From Okapia johnstoni (lineage: Eukaryota > Chordata > Mammalia > Artiodactyla > Giraffidae): DNA of 64,000 nucleotides. Positions within the stretch are counted from its first letter, which is position 1. Each line of letters begins with the position of its first letter. The stretch is taken from the NCBI GenBank assembly GCA_024291935.2, contig CM044311.1, positions 18,127,001-18,191,000 of the forward strand. The letters are read 5' to 3'. A program made the position numbers and the translations under genes. This document shows positions 22,543 through 34,212 of this stretch, piece by piece. The notes beneath the pieces were generated by a model. It was not told the DNA's origin. It searched no databases and saw nothing but the letters and a program-made list of their open reading frames with translations.

Positions 22543-24682
22543 GATGAGGCTCTGGTGAGGCAAAAATAAGAATAAAACCAAGTTCTCATCTTTGGAAAGG
22601 TCCTTCTAAGATCCTTCAATTTACTACTTTCAAGTATGCTTAGCATGGTCCTTTGTGTCTTGTAACCTGACCCTGGGTCACACTTAGGGTGTATACGGAT
22701 TTGGGTCAGTCTGAGGAAACAGAGCCACTTATTTCTGAGGACATTCCACCCTGCTGGTGCTGTCAGACTGCAGGGCTTGAGTCCTCAACACCAGCAGCCT
22801 GTGGTCCTTTCTCCCCTTTTCATTCTGACTTAGCTGTTTCCCTGCTTCCAATCCTCTCCCTCATTCCTCACCAGCTCTGGCACTCCATTATTTCTAAAGG
22901 CTGAGATTTTTTATGTAAAACAAAAAAGAAGCTTTGGGTTTACTATGGCTTGTGTTTTCTGCCAGGCTAACATCATCCATGCAGCAACAAATTTCAAAGC
23001 CTGGATTCTGCCTTGAAACAGAGCAAGGAAAAAGCAGTAGAACAGATATGACTGAATGTCTTAAATGTTGTCTGCTGTAAACCAAAGCCAAAGTGTTTTT
23101 GGTGACGTTTTAGGGGATAGTAGATGGATATTTGCAATAACTAAAGTCGGCTAAAAATATAGGTTCAAGAGAGATGAATTTCTAAACTGTATTTTAGAAA
23201 TTAGTTGTTAGTTAGTCATTATGATTTTGAAAGAGTCACTTTAAATCTACATTTTTTATTCATCTCACCTGAAATTCTAGTGGATGATCTAGTGGTAGGC
23301 TTGTGGTAGAATTGTACTCAGTGTGATTTGTGAGGTATGCATCTGTGTGTATTTCCTTATAAACTCTTACCTGGCAGTATAATTTTTCTCCCCTAGCAGC
23401 TTAGCTGCCTTGAGAAATAAATTTAGAACTCAGGTGAGATATCTGCTAAAAAAAAACCACAGAAAGCTTGGAAAACAATTTTTCTAATATTGGAATCTAT
23501 CTCCAATTGGCAGGATTTATCATAATTCTATTTTTAACATGACCCAACCTCTCTATACATCTATACATATTTTTCATATGTGGCATGCTTTATCAAATAT
23601 TTTATTTTAAACACAAAGAAAGTTTCTTTATAAAAAACACATATACTAAATCTTTTTCCTAACTCAGATGTTGGTCTAAAGCAATGTTTAAAATTTATGT
23701 CTAATTTTCATTCTTTTTACAAGATCACTAAGACTTCTCCTTGCCTTGCAACAAAAAAGGACCATTTATAGTAGGTAGGAAAGTGGATGGATAGATGTAT
23801 TTTACATTAGTAAAGAACAATAAATATTTAAGACCCATAGCCACATCACTGTGCTAGGCTAAGTAGTTTGAGTGGAGTACCTTTTCCTAAAAATTTGACC
23901 ACTTTTTTTTCTTGAGGAAAAAAAAATGCCAAGGTAATGTAGTCAATAAGCAATCAATTGGATACCTATTTTCAAGGACAGTCACCCATATACACATATA
24001 CTATGTTTGCAAGGATATACCAAGGGTTTCCAAAACACACTGAAACCCAAACACACTTTAGGAATTAGCACTACTCTCAAATACGTCAAGGGCTCTGCAG
24101 TTCCCAGTAAGAATCTGGATCACAGGCCATTGTGTATCCCCAGCTGGGCTCAACATCTGCTCTGAATATGTATTTAAGAATTCAGAGGCTAACCTAGAAG
24201 GACTAGATCAATTTGACCTCTGTTTTAATGTTCCTGTGTTTAATGTGATTTGTATTTGAACTCTGCCAGCTCTGCACTTTTTCTTGACGTTCCTGTCTAG
24301 TATTGAAGAGAAAAACTGTGTGAGAATCTCTTTTTAATTATTTGTCTCATTTGGTTAACAAATGCAGTTTGAGAAAGAGTAAGAAGTCTTCACAGGTGAG
24401 AAGGGTCTCCACTGTGGGCTCTTTTCCTGACTCTATAAACCTCATTACTGTTTCTAAAATGGACTCCCAAAGTATTCTAGACAAATCTACTTCACTGCAT
24501 GACTGATGGAAATGCTGGATGTCTTTGAGCATGTGTTTGGCTGGCTTGACTGGTTATTAAAATAGAAATCCCTGGGTACCCTTAGAATTATTCTAAACCC
24601 CCCTGCCCCACCATCCCTTCCACCACCTCCCCTGTACTCCAACTCTGTGACTGTGTCTGCTTTGGCTGTTCTGTGGCCATCC
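22543..24682. other. Unassigned sequence, no gene seen
   Basis: About 2.1 kb of unique AT-rich sequence with short open frames only. Confidence 0.55.
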
Positions 24683-24901
24683 TATCTTGCTGTTGGGCTT
24701 CCCTGGTGGCTCAGATGGTAAAGAATCTGCCTGCAATGCAGGAGACCTGGGTTTGATCCCTGGGTTGGGAACAGCCCCTGGAGAAGGGAATGGCTACCCA
24801 CTCCAGTATTCTGGCCTGGAGAATTCCATGGACTATATAGTCCATGGGGTTGCAAAGAGACAGACATGACTGAGTGACTTTCACTTTCACTTATCTTGCT
24901 G
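24683..24901 (+). mobile_element. Bov-tA SINE, sense, with 10-bp TSD
   Basis: The body at 24693-24891 is close to consensus: 'ggcttccctggtggctcaga', 'cctgcaatgcaggagacctg', 'gagaattccatggac', ending 'gactgagtgactttcacttt'. Perfect repeats TATCTTGCTG at 24683-24692 and 24892-24901 flank it. The stretch 'ggactatatagtccatgggg' replaces part of the usual 'acagaggagcctggtgggctacagtcc', an internal deletion between short repeats. Confidence 0.96.
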
Positions 24902-26015
24902 GTAAATATTTTTCACATTATCTAAGTTCTCAATTATGTACTTAGAGATCATAAGCCAGATTGATGGTAGGGTTACCAAAGGGTAATCTCAGTCTTTGTT
25001 GAGTGAACTGTTTTCCATTATGAAGTGAATCTTTTAATCCAAGCAGAGCATTACTTTGAAGACCCTGGTAATGGTATCATCAGGAGAGAGAGGAATTAGA
25101 AATTAGATCATTTACCTAATACTCTTCCACCCCCAGATTCTCATGATGAGCCATGGAGCCAGCAGCACTCTCTTCTCTGGTGGGAAATGTGTATGTCTTC
25201 TTCCCATCCCACCTTCATATTCCTCACCTTCAAATTGGTTTTCTTCATTCAGCTTGCCCTACCTAGAACATCCCATATGTTCACCTTCACAAATTCCTCC
25301 CACCTTTTTTATACAGTTCCTCCATCCCTATGGCTCTGTGCTCATCCTTAGGACTCTGCCTTTGGTATTCAAAGGAATTTATTAGCTAAAACCTCACTGC
25401 TGTTATGATCTCTACTACTATCATGAGAAGAAAAGGCTGGTACCAGTAAACTGTCTTTTGACTGTGACATTCTGGGGTCCTCAAGCGTCTTTATTAGCCA
25501 ACCCAAAAGACAATCTCCATTGGTGAGTCCCACAGGCCTGGGAGGGATGCTGACTCATAAGAAGCTGGCTGAACCTTGTGGAGCCACCATTACTCATGTC
25601 TCCTTCCCATCTGTGCAGTCCTTTTCCGGGAGAAGGAGCATTTTACAAAATTGTACTGTTATAGCCTGAATGCAGCAGAAGTTTTTACACCATTAGTCAA
25701 TGAGTTTAAGAGGCTGCTCACATTGCCTGCTTGCATGGGGCAAGCAAGCAAGAATGAATCAGTCTGCTTTAGTTTTTCAGAATGGTTGGATTGGGTCTCA
25801 GATCATCAAGTTGTTACAGCACCTTCATTTTGCTTTGGCTCTGCAGTTACTGCTGGGGAACAGTCTTTAACCCAATTACCCTTCTCTCTAGTCTCTTATG
25901 TTCAATAAGGATAAACACCATTCAGTGGCATATTACTTTTAAAAATGGGTTCAAACAGCACAAACTTTAGACTCCATTTCTACTAGCACGATCCATTAGT
26001 CACATCTCACTGCTT
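24902..26015. other. Unassigned sequence, no confirmed gene
   Basis: A plus-strand open frame of 110 codons (25576-25908) is the longest. It has no recognisable domain and no supporting context, so it is not called. Confidence 0.55.
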
Positions 26016-26266
26016 AGTACTTTGTGTGTGTGCATGTGCGTGCTAAGTCACTTCAGTCGTGTGACTTCACTCTTTGCAACCCTATGGACCATAACCCGCC
26101 AGCCTTCTCTTTCCATGGGATTCTCCAGCAAGAATACTGCAGTGGGTTGCCATGCCCTCCTCTAGGGGATCTTCCTGACCCAGGGATCGAACCCGCATCT
26201 CTTATGTCTCCTGCATTGGCTGGCGGGTGCTTTACCACTAGCACCACCCAGGAAGCACCAGTACTT
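26016..26266 (-). mobile_element. Bov-tA SINE, antisense, with 7-bp TSD
   Basis: The body runs from the GT-rich tail at about 26023 to the tRNA-like head 'ccactagcaccacccaggaa' ending near 26259. AGTACTT at 26016-26022 and 26260-26266 is the likely TSD. The left GTGTGTGTGCATGTGCGTG run is the antisense of its CA-rich tail. Confidence 0.94.
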
Positions 26267-28139
26267 CATACCTCAAATAATTAAAATCTACTCACTATTT
26301 TATCATTTTAATTCATTTAGGAAACCATCATCCCAAACGAAATTTATCTCAGCTTATGGGTTTTTCTGTGAGAGAGCCCTGTATTCTGCCTCTGTCTGTA
26401 TTCTAGACAGGTAGTTATACAGTGCAGGGTTCCTGTTCTGAAATTTAAATCATCAGAATATACAGGTTTTCTAAAAACGACCCAAACCACTTGAAGGGGA
26501 AACAGTAGCCAAGAGCGTGGGGGTGGAAATGGCAAAGATGTTGCTGGTTTGCAGAAATATCAAGACCATCTGCTATGTCAACAACATTTCTGCCACAGTC
26601 AAAACCAGCTGGTAAGAATAAAGGCTGGGCAGGGGCAGACCCCAGGATGAGAGAAGTTGGCCCTCCTGACAGGGGAAAGCCTGTTTCAGAAGAGGCTTGA
26701 TGGTTAGAGGAGTCAGCCAGTGGGAAGCTGCAGGCCCCAACAAGGTCTGCGTTTGCAAACAAAGCATAGATCATACCACACTGATGAGGGCCACTCTATT
26801 TTGGACTTGTCTCAAGAATGCCTTAGTCACACATACGGCATTTATAGAAGTGAGGAGCTAAGTTACTCACAAGAACGCCTTGTCCACACCTTAACTGGAG
26901 ACGTTATGGAGCATCAGTAAACGTGCTTCTCTACTCTTCTTGCAGTTGTCCTGGGAGAATACAAGAAAGCAGGAAAACAAGGCTGGCCATTGTAGGGTCG
27001 AAGGTTGTCTTGTGATTATTTTGAGCCATGATGCATTTGCCTACATGAAGAAGTAGCAGGTCAGGTGGCTCACTAGGGGAAGTGAAGAATGCTCTCCACA
27101 AAAACATTTCCTAAACTATGTCTGCACAGAAAACATTCTTATCATCATTTATTTCCTCCTGGTCCCAAATATCCATCCACTTGTCACCAAAAGCTTGTGA
27201 TTCAGGTTTAATCTAATGGCTTCATAAAGAATGCCAATCATCATTTCAAGGTAGACAGAATGTAACGTGATGGAAGTTAAAACAAACATATGCATTAGAT
27301 CAGGTGTATTACTGGTGGTGGTTGGTGATTTACAATCAGATAAAGTGGAAAAGATGTGATTCATATGTACTTCAGTTTTGACTCTGTAGAATACTAGAAT
27401 TGTTATGATCTTGCCATTTATGGGTATAATCTTTTACATTATAATAGTAGTTACTCTTATCTTCTTTCAAATCTGTATAAAGATAATAATTAAGAATATA
27501 CCGTAGAGCTTTTACATGTGTGTCTGAGTGTTCACAAATGCTCCTCTGGCTTTCAATCTAACTATTGACCAGTGCTGTTTTGTTGTATTGTCCTATGTCA
27601 ACGATTTCTCAAGAAAATTAAGCAAGTGATAATCTCCATTTAGTACATTTTAGATAATCTCCTAAAACCTGAAATGGCCTTTCCTATGTAAACACACAAT
27701 GGCCTACCCTGCCAATTTGACTTTATTTATAAAGGGAATTCTCAGAATCACCACACCAGCCAGTCCCCAAAAAGCTCCCTCAAATAATCTATATGATCAC
27801 TTTTACTGCAGGCCACATTTACTGTAGTCCAAATGTGAATCTTGCAAAGATATCTTATTCACGGCAGTTCATAAATATTCTATTTCCCTTTTAGTTAGAC
27901 TTGTCACTAACAAAGCATTTACAGTCAACATTTGCAAGGTGGCTATCAAAACTGAATTCTGTTCCTCTGTACTAAAGACATTTATGTACTTATAAAAAAA
28001 CAGCTACTCAGATTCATTAAGTACCACTATAAATCTTTCTCCTGAAATGATGATTCTGCTGTCTTCAAGTCTCTGCGGTAGCATAGTGCTCACTTTTCTA
28101 CAGGAAGACTTTAGCCTGCAGGTAGACTGCTACCGAGAT
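26267..28139. other. Unassigned sequence, no gene seen
   Basis: About 1.9 kb without a named repeat. Short opposing open frames around 26445-26920 have no recognisable features. Confidence 0.55.
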
Positions 28140-28270
28140 GGCACCGCCTGGTAGATAGAGTGTGAAAAGAATCCACCCACCTCATTCTGCCCCGAGGTCC
28201 CAGGCAACCTTGAGCAAGTCATTTGGGCTTTTCTTTGCATTTCAGACTTTCTTTTCACAATGATGGACAA
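28140..28270 (+). mobile_element. Possible MIR fossil
   Basis: 'caaccttgagcaagtcattt' resembles MIR 'gaccttgggcaagtcactt', and 'ctttgcatttcag' takes the place of its 'tgcctcagtttcc' block. Diverged. Confidence 0.45.
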
Positions 28271-28373
28271 ATCTCCACATCTTCTCTCTTTGCAGAGATC
28301 ATTCTAACATGGCCTTCATGTCTTCCCTTTATATACATTTTTATTACTGTCTTCCATGTTTAATATCCCTTAT

Positions 28374-28680
28374 GATATGACCATCCAACATTCCTGGGTA
28401 ACTATGTGATTATGTCAGAGAATCAACTACACTCCAGGGAGCACGAGGGGTAAAGAACCTGCCTTCCAGTGACGCAGGAGACACGGGTTCGATCCCTGGG
28501 TCGGGAAGATCCCCTGGAGGAGGAAATGGCAACCCACTCCAGTATTCTTGTCTGGAGAATTCCTTGGGCTAAGTACACAGGGTCGCAAAGAGTTGGACAC
28601 GACTGAGCAACTAAACACACACACATACATGACATCACCATCCAACATTCCTGGGTAACTGTGATTATATCAGAGAATCA
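28374..28680 (+). mobile_element. Bov-tA SINE between ~50-bp direct repeats
   Basis: The SINE body at about 28432-28615 has the usual order: 'ggtaaagaacctgcc', 'gacacgggttcgatccctgg', 'ggaaatggcaacccactcc', 'gagttggacacgactgagca' and a CA-rich tail. It lies between two long direct repeats: 28374-28425 (52 bp) and 28631-28680 (50 bp). They differ by about three substitutions and one 2-bp gap; a shared core is CCATCCAACATTCCTGGGTA. This is far longer than the 7-20 bp TSD usual for LINE-mobilised SINEs. The head itself is mutated ('ctccagggagcacgagggg'). Confidence 0.93.
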
Positions 28681-28778
28681 GAGGATATTTTCCCTTTGAA
28701 GAGGAAGCTGGGCTGGTTAGGATAATTAGGCAACTGTTAAGGCCGATGATTCTCCTTCATTTTTCATGTTTCATTGAC

Positions 28779-29024
28779 ATGTTATGTGCATGCATGCATG
28801 CTAAGCTGCTTCAGTCACATCCAACACTTTGTGACCCCTTGAATTGTAGCCTGCCAGGCTCCTCTGTCCATGGGATTCTTCAGGCAAGAATATTGGAGTC
28901 GGTTCCATGCCCTCCTCCAGGGGCTCTTCCCAACCCAGGGATCAAAATAGCGTCTCTTATGTCTCCTGCATTGGCAGGCAGATTCTGGGCCACTGAGCCA
29001 CCTGGGAAACCCAAAATGTTATGT
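28779..29024 (-). mobile_element. Bov-tA SINE, antisense, with TSD
   Basis: The antisense body lies at about 28788-29015. The left end is its tail ('gcatgcatgcatgctaag') and the right end is its head ('actgagccacctgggaaacc'). ATGTTATGT at 28779-28787 and 29016-29024 is the TSD. The right copy also serves as the left boundary of the adjacent BovB. Confidence 0.94.
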
Positions 29025-30034
29025 TTCATTCATTTCAGTTGCTCAGTCATGTCTGACTCTTTGCGACCCCATGAACTGCAGCACACCAGGCCTCCCTGTC
29101 CATCACCAACTCCTGGAGCTTTCTCAACCTCATGTCCATAGAGTAGGTGATATCATCCAACCATCTCACCTTCTGTCATCCCCTTCTCCTCCCACCTTCA
29201 ATCTTTCCCAGCATCAGGGTCTTTTCCAATGAGTCAGTTCTTTGCATCGTGGCCAAAGTACTGGAGTTTTAGCTTCAGTCATTCCAATGAATATTCAGGA
29301 CTGATTTCCTTTAGGTTTTCCTAGTTTGATCTCTTTGCAGTCCAAGGGACTCTCAAGAGTCTTCTCCAACACCATAGTTCAAAAGCATAAATTCTTCAGC
29401 ACTCAGCTTTCTTTATACTTCAACTCTCACATCCATACATGACTACTGGAAAAACCATAGCTTTGACTAGACAGACCCTTGTTGGCAAAGTAATGTCTCT
29501 GCTTTTTAATGTGCTGTCTAGGTTGGTCATAGCTTTTCTTCCAAGGAGCAAGTGTCTTTTAATTTCATGACTGCAGTCACCATCTGCAGTGATTTTGGAG
29601 CCCAAGAAAATAAAGTCTCTCATTCTTTCCATGGTTTCCCCATCTATTTGCCACGAAGTGATGGGACCAGATGCCATGATCTTTGTTTCTGAATATTGAG
29701 TTTTAAGCCAACTTTTTCACTCTCCTCTTTCACTTTCATCAAGAGGCTCTTTAGTTCTTCTTTGCTTTCTGCCATAAGGGTGGTGTCATCTGCATATCTG
29801 AGGTTAGTGTTATTTCTCCCGGCAATCTTGATTCCAGCTTGTGCTTCATCCAGCCTGGCATGTTGCATAACGTACTCTGCATATAAGTTAAATAAGCAGA
29901 GTAATAATATACAGCCTTGATGTACTCCTTTCCCAATTTGGAACCAGTCTGTTGTTCCATGTCCAGTTCTAACTGTTGCTTCTTGATCTACATACAGATT
30001 TCTCAGGGGGGGTGCTCCCATGGAAATGTTATGT
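29014..30034 (-). mobile_element. BovB LINE, 5'-truncated, antisense, with TSD
   Basis: The body at 29025-30023 (about 1.0 kb) runs on the minus strand from within the reverse transcriptase to the 3' end, which is the plus-strand 'tcagttgctcagtcatgtct' at the left. AAATGTTATGT at 29014-29024 and 30024-30034 is an 11-bp TSD. Remnant minus-strand frames (29644-30039 and 29420-29677) keep the YADD catalytic motif and a following conserved 'KVGLKLNIQK' block. Frameshifts separate them, so no active product is expected. Confidence 0.96.
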
Positions 30035-30664
30035 ACCACAAATTATATTCTCTTCATGGACTTCTTTTTTTCATATCTGCTCCATGCCCTTTCCCGAGTC
30101 TTTGATACAATGCAAATTAGTTTTTAATATTTCAAAGTTCCTAAACAAAAGAAAGGGCTACCTATTGCTGAGTTATAGCATATGGGAGATGATTTATTCA
30201 TTTAGCAAGCATGCAATCCATAACAGAGTTGAAGGACTGTTGGACAAATACAGAACAAAGGACAGTTTCAATGAGACAAATTTTGATTCAGCATCAGTGT
30301 TTTTCTTCCCATGTAGATTTGCTTAAATGTGAGATGTGTAGGATACAGAGCACTGCATTGCCAGAAGAAGGCTAATTGCTGAAAAGGAAAGGTATTCTGG
30401 GTACAAATACAAGCTGCATACAGCTACCCTAGATGCACAAGCTGAGCCAGCAGAATCACTTGTTTATCTAATAGAATTGTCAGAACAGAAATGATGGAAT
30501 CAAGAGGTGATACCAGTGGGCCCTGTTCAGCTATTGGGAAGGAGGTTCCCGGGCTATGATATGAAGTCAGGTTTCAAGGTTTCAGAACATTAGACCATCC
30601 TCAGTAGCACCCTAAGCAGTGGCTAGAGAACCACACCGCCACCACTGCCCTCACTCTCAGTAAA
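30035..30664. other. Unassigned sequence, no gene seen
   Basis: A 116-codon plus frame (29976-30326) starts in the BovB and runs out into this stretch, with no known domain. Confidence 0.55.
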
Positions 30665-31474
30665 ACAGAGGGCTTCCCCGGTGGCCCTAGGTAAGGAATC
30701 TATCTGCCAATGCAGGACATGCAAGAGATGCAGGTTCAATCCCTGGGTCAGGAAGATACCCTGGAGTAGGAAATGGCAACCCATTCCACTATTCTTTCCT
30801 GGAAAATTCCATGGACAGAGGACGGGCTAAAGTCCAGTTCAACTCAGTTCAATCGCTCAGTCGTGTCAGACTCTTTGTAACCCCATGGACTGCAGCATGC
30901 CAGGCTTCCCTGTCCATCATCAACTCCTGGAGCTTGCTCAAACTCATGTCCATCGAGTCAGTGATGCCATCTAACCATCTCATCCTCTGTCGTCCCCTTC
31001 TCCTCCCACCTTCAATTTTTCCCAGCATCAGGGTCTTTTCCAATGAGTCAGTTCTTTGCATCAGGTGGCCAAAGTATTGGAGCTTCAGCTTCAGCAGCAG
31101 TCTTTCCAATGAATATTTAGGACTGATTTCCTTTGGGATTGACTGGTTTGATCTTCTTGCAATCCAAGGGACTCTCAGAGTCTTCTCCAACACCACAGTT
31201 CAAAAGCATCAGTTCTTTGGTGCTCAGCTTTCTTCATGGTTCAACTCTCACATCCATACATGACCACTGGAAAAACCATACCCCTGACTAGACGGACCTT
31301 TGTTGGCAAAGTAATGTCTCTGCTTTTTTAATATGCTGTCTAGGTTTGTCATACCTTTTCTTCCAAGGAGCAAGCTTCTTCTGATTTCATGGCTGCCGTC
31401 ACCATCTGCAGTGACCATCTGCCGTGATTCATTCCATGGGGTCGCAAAAAGTCGGACATGACTTAGCACACACA
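30665..31474 (+). mobile_element. Bov-tA SINE, sense, interrupted by BovB
   Basis: The head and most of the body lie at 30665-30836 ('ggcttccccggtggcccta' to 'gggctaaagtcca'). The expected next words 'tccatggggtcgcaaaaagt' and 'gacttagcacacac' appear only at 31433-31474, after a 0.6-kb antisense BovB. The two parts share TCCA at the junction. It is therefore one SINE split by a later BovB insertion. Confidence 0.9.
30837..31432 (-). mobile_element. BovB LINE 3' portion, antisense, nested in Bov-tA
   Basis: Starts at the 3' end ('ttcaatcgctcagtcgtgtc') and extends to 'catggctgccgtcaccatct'. A short internal duplication near its truncated end repeats 'gaccatctgc'. A degraded 115-codon minus frame (30849-31196) covers the region after the reverse transcriptase core. 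It splits the surrounding Bov-tA. Confidence 0.93.
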
Positions 31475-31629
31475 AGATCTGTAAAAAGGGTGCCTAGAAA
31501 TGAGGATAATATTTGCCCTAGCATACCTGGGTTTTGGTTCTGTCCTAGGCTTAGAAAGAAACTGAGATTCTGGGCAGAATAACCATGCAGACTACTGAGA
31601 AAATAAAAAGAAATAAGAAGCAGAGCCTA

Positions 31630-32115
31630 ACATCCAGAGGGTGACCTTGCACACACAATCTGGTCATGTATTTTCCTACTGGACATCAACAATCTCACAG
31701 AATACCAATTTCAGACAAGGTTACTCCGAGACCAAGATAAGTGAGACCAAACAAGCCTATTTTATAATCTTGTCTAAGCACACATATAATTGAGGTTACT
31801 CTATCACCCATAAAATACCAAACACCTTCTTTCTTGGCCAAAATGAATGGCTGCCATTTCTTTACTATTCTGCCATCTCTATGGATAAGATTTGTTGATA
31901 ACTGATTATAAAATTCACCCTGCTTTTTGACAGCATCCAATCTTGCTTTCTTAGATCCTCCCTCAGATCACTCAAAGCCCAGATTGTCCAAGAGGACCTT
32001 CCTAATGCCCTCTTACAGAGACAGTCCATGGTTTCCTATGGGGTGTGTTCCCTCTCACCGAACCAGGTAATAAACCCAGCTTGTCCAATGACAGCTGTGC
32101 TCCTAAAGGTCTCCA
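31630..32115 (+). mobile_element. Possible old LTR, family unsure
   Basis: An AATAAA signal in 'ccaggtaataaacccagc' (about 32065), followed shortly by 'ggtctccagctgaag', gives an R/U5-like look. The upstream part carries patchy words typical of aged LTRs. I cannot name a family. The 81-codon minus frame at 31695-31940 shows nothing recognisable. Confidence 0.3.
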
Positions 32116-32479
32116 GCTGAAGGGATTGACACTGCAAATTTGGATTAAAGACAGAAGCCCAGTTGTAAGGAATTGGCCAACATTTAAAGGATGGACATTA
32201 TTAAAGCTGTAACATGTTTGGAGTTACACAAGCAGCTGAGGTTGGTCTCAGGGCCCTGGATCTTGGAACTAGTTCTCACCATAAGTGAGTTCCAAACCAC
32301 TCCAGAAAGTAGAGCTGGTGTCACAGTCCTGGCTGGAAATGGGCTCTTTAGGGTAGCAAGAAACAAGACCTGCAGTGAGGAGTTCAGGAAAAAGGCAGAG
32401 AGGGAAGGAAGAAGCACTTAATGAGCTGAGCTGTGTTTGTAATACTCAAAAAGCTGTGAAATGTTATAGACCAGGGCCA
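32116..32479. other. Unassigned sequence, no gene seen
   Basis: Overlapping short frames on both strands (32184-32421), no recognisable repeat. Confidence 0.5.
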
Positions 32480-33563
32480 TTATAATCAGTCAGTTCAGTC
32501 ACTCAGTTGTGTCTGACTCTTTGCAACCCCAAGAACCTCAGCATGCCAGGCCTCCCTGTCCATCACCAACTCCCGGAGTCCACACAAACCCATGTCCATT
32601 GAGCCGATGATGCCATCCAGCCATCTCATCCTCTGTCATCCCCTTCTCCTCCTGCCCTCAATCTTTTCCAGCATCAGGGTCTTTTCCAATGAGTCAACTC
32701 TTTGCATCAGGTGGCCAAAGTATTGGGGTTTCAGCTTCAACATCAGTCCTTCCAATGAACACCCAGGACTGATCTCCTTTAGGATGGACTGGTTGGATCT
32801 CTTTGCAGTCCAAGGGACTCTCAAGAGTCTTCTCCAACACCACAGTTCAAAAGCATCAATTCTTCAGCACTCAGCTTTCTTTATAGTCCAACTCTCACAT
32901 ATATACATGACCACTGGAAAAACCATAGCCTTGACTAGACAGACCTTTGTTGACAAAGTAATGTCTCTGCTTTTTAATATGCTGTCTAGGTTGGTCATAA
33001 CTTTCCTTTCAAGGAGTAAATATCTTTTAATTTCATGGCTGCAATCACCATCTGCAGTGATTTTGGAGCCCCAAAAAAATAGTCAGCCACTGTTTCCACT
33101 GTTTCCCCATCTATCTGCCATGAAGTGATGGGACCGGATGCCATGATCTTAGTTTTCTGAATGTTGAGCTTTAAGCCAACTCTTTCACTTTCCTCTTTCA
33201 CTTTCATCAAGAGGCCCTTTAGTTCTTCTTCACTTTCTGCTATAAGGGTGGTGTCATCTGCATATCTGAGGTTGTTGATATTTCTCCTGGCAATCTTGAT
33301 TCCAGCTGTGCTTCTTCCAGCCCAGGATTTCTCATGATGTGCTCTGCATTTAAGTTAAATAAGCAAGGTGACAACATGCAGCTTTGACGTACTCGTTTTC
33401 CTATTTGTAACCAGTCTGTTGTTCCATGTCCAGTTCTAACTGTTGCTTCCTGACCTGCATACAGGTTTCTCAAGAGGCAGGCCAGGTGGTCTGGTATGCC
33501 CATCTCTTCCAGAATTTTCCCCAGTTCATTGTGATCCACACAGTCAAAGGCTGTTATAATCAG
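32480..33563 (-). mobile_element. BovB LINE, 5'-truncated, antisense, with 10-bp TSD
   Basis: The body at 32490-33553 (1064 bp) runs from the 3' end at left ('tcagttcagtcactcagttg') to reverse transcriptase sequence at right. The perfect repeat TTATAATCAG at 32480-32489 and 33554-33563 is the TSD. The minus-strand 113-codon frame at 33240-33581 begins in motif A surroundings ('FDCVDHN') and continues through 'LLRNLYAGQEATVRTGHGTT'. It then shifts frame before the YADD motif. Non-functional. Confidence 0.96.
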
Positions 33564-33837
33564 AACTGTCAAATCCATCAACCATCCAGAGATACACGGA
33601 AGAAAAGCAAAGATAATGATAATTCCGTTGCTAGAATCTAGGAAAACCTTTTTTAAAAAGTGTAGCTATGAGGCCATTTATACCACATCCTTTTTAACTT
33701 AGTTTGTGCTGCCTTGCTTTCACACTCTTTCACACACACATACCCCTCGTTATCAATGTATCTTTATTTTTTTCCATTTTCAAGCCTTTTAAACTTATAC
33801 CCAAGGATAAATATTCTAACTTGTTTTATTCTCTGCT

Positions 33838-34072
33838 TAGAGCAGTAGCTCTTGACTTTGGCGGCTATACATTAATATCTCCTGGGAAGCGTCAAAAAAA
33901 AAAAAAAAACAAAAACCTTGTGTCCAGGACATACCCCAGACTGATTCAGTTAGAATTTCTGGAGTAAAACTCTGATATAAGTGTGGTGTTTTGCTTTGTT
34001 GTCTTTTTCCTTATGGACAGGTGATTCCAATGTGCCAAGACTGAGACCCAGTCTTGAGAGTTTCTGGTTGAG
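33838..34072 (-). mobile_element. MER5-like hAT-Charlie fossil, antisense
   Basis: 'gcagtagctcttgactttgg', 'taatatctcctgggaag', 'actgattcagttagaatttc' and 'gacaggtgattccaatg' follow the antisense MER5A layout. An A16 run at 33894-33909 has expanded inside it. Diverged, so family-level only. Confidence 0.65.
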
Positions 34073-34212
34073 AATTTTTGCCTTAGTTTGCTAAGAGTCT
34101 CATTTAATTGGTGAGTTTCTTTCCAATGAATACACCATATCTCCAGCCATATTCCCCTAGCACAGCTGTTCTTGACCTGCCTAGATCCCACCTATGGGGT
34201 TAAATTGAGAGT

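Noticed and set aside
24697..24770. tRNA-like A and B box sequences in Bov-tA heads as possible tRNA genes.
   Set aside because: The heads are SINE-derived, lack a foldable mature tRNA, and are followed directly by the SINE body.
25576..25908. 110-codon plus-strand frame.
   Set aside because: No similarity I can recognise and no flanking gene signals.
28140..30034. Alternating repeats that at a glance might suggest a CRISPR-like or satellite array.
   Set aside because: The repeats are dispersed SINEs and LINEs in both orientations with irregular spacing. This is mammalian nuclear DNA, not a CRISPR array or satellite.
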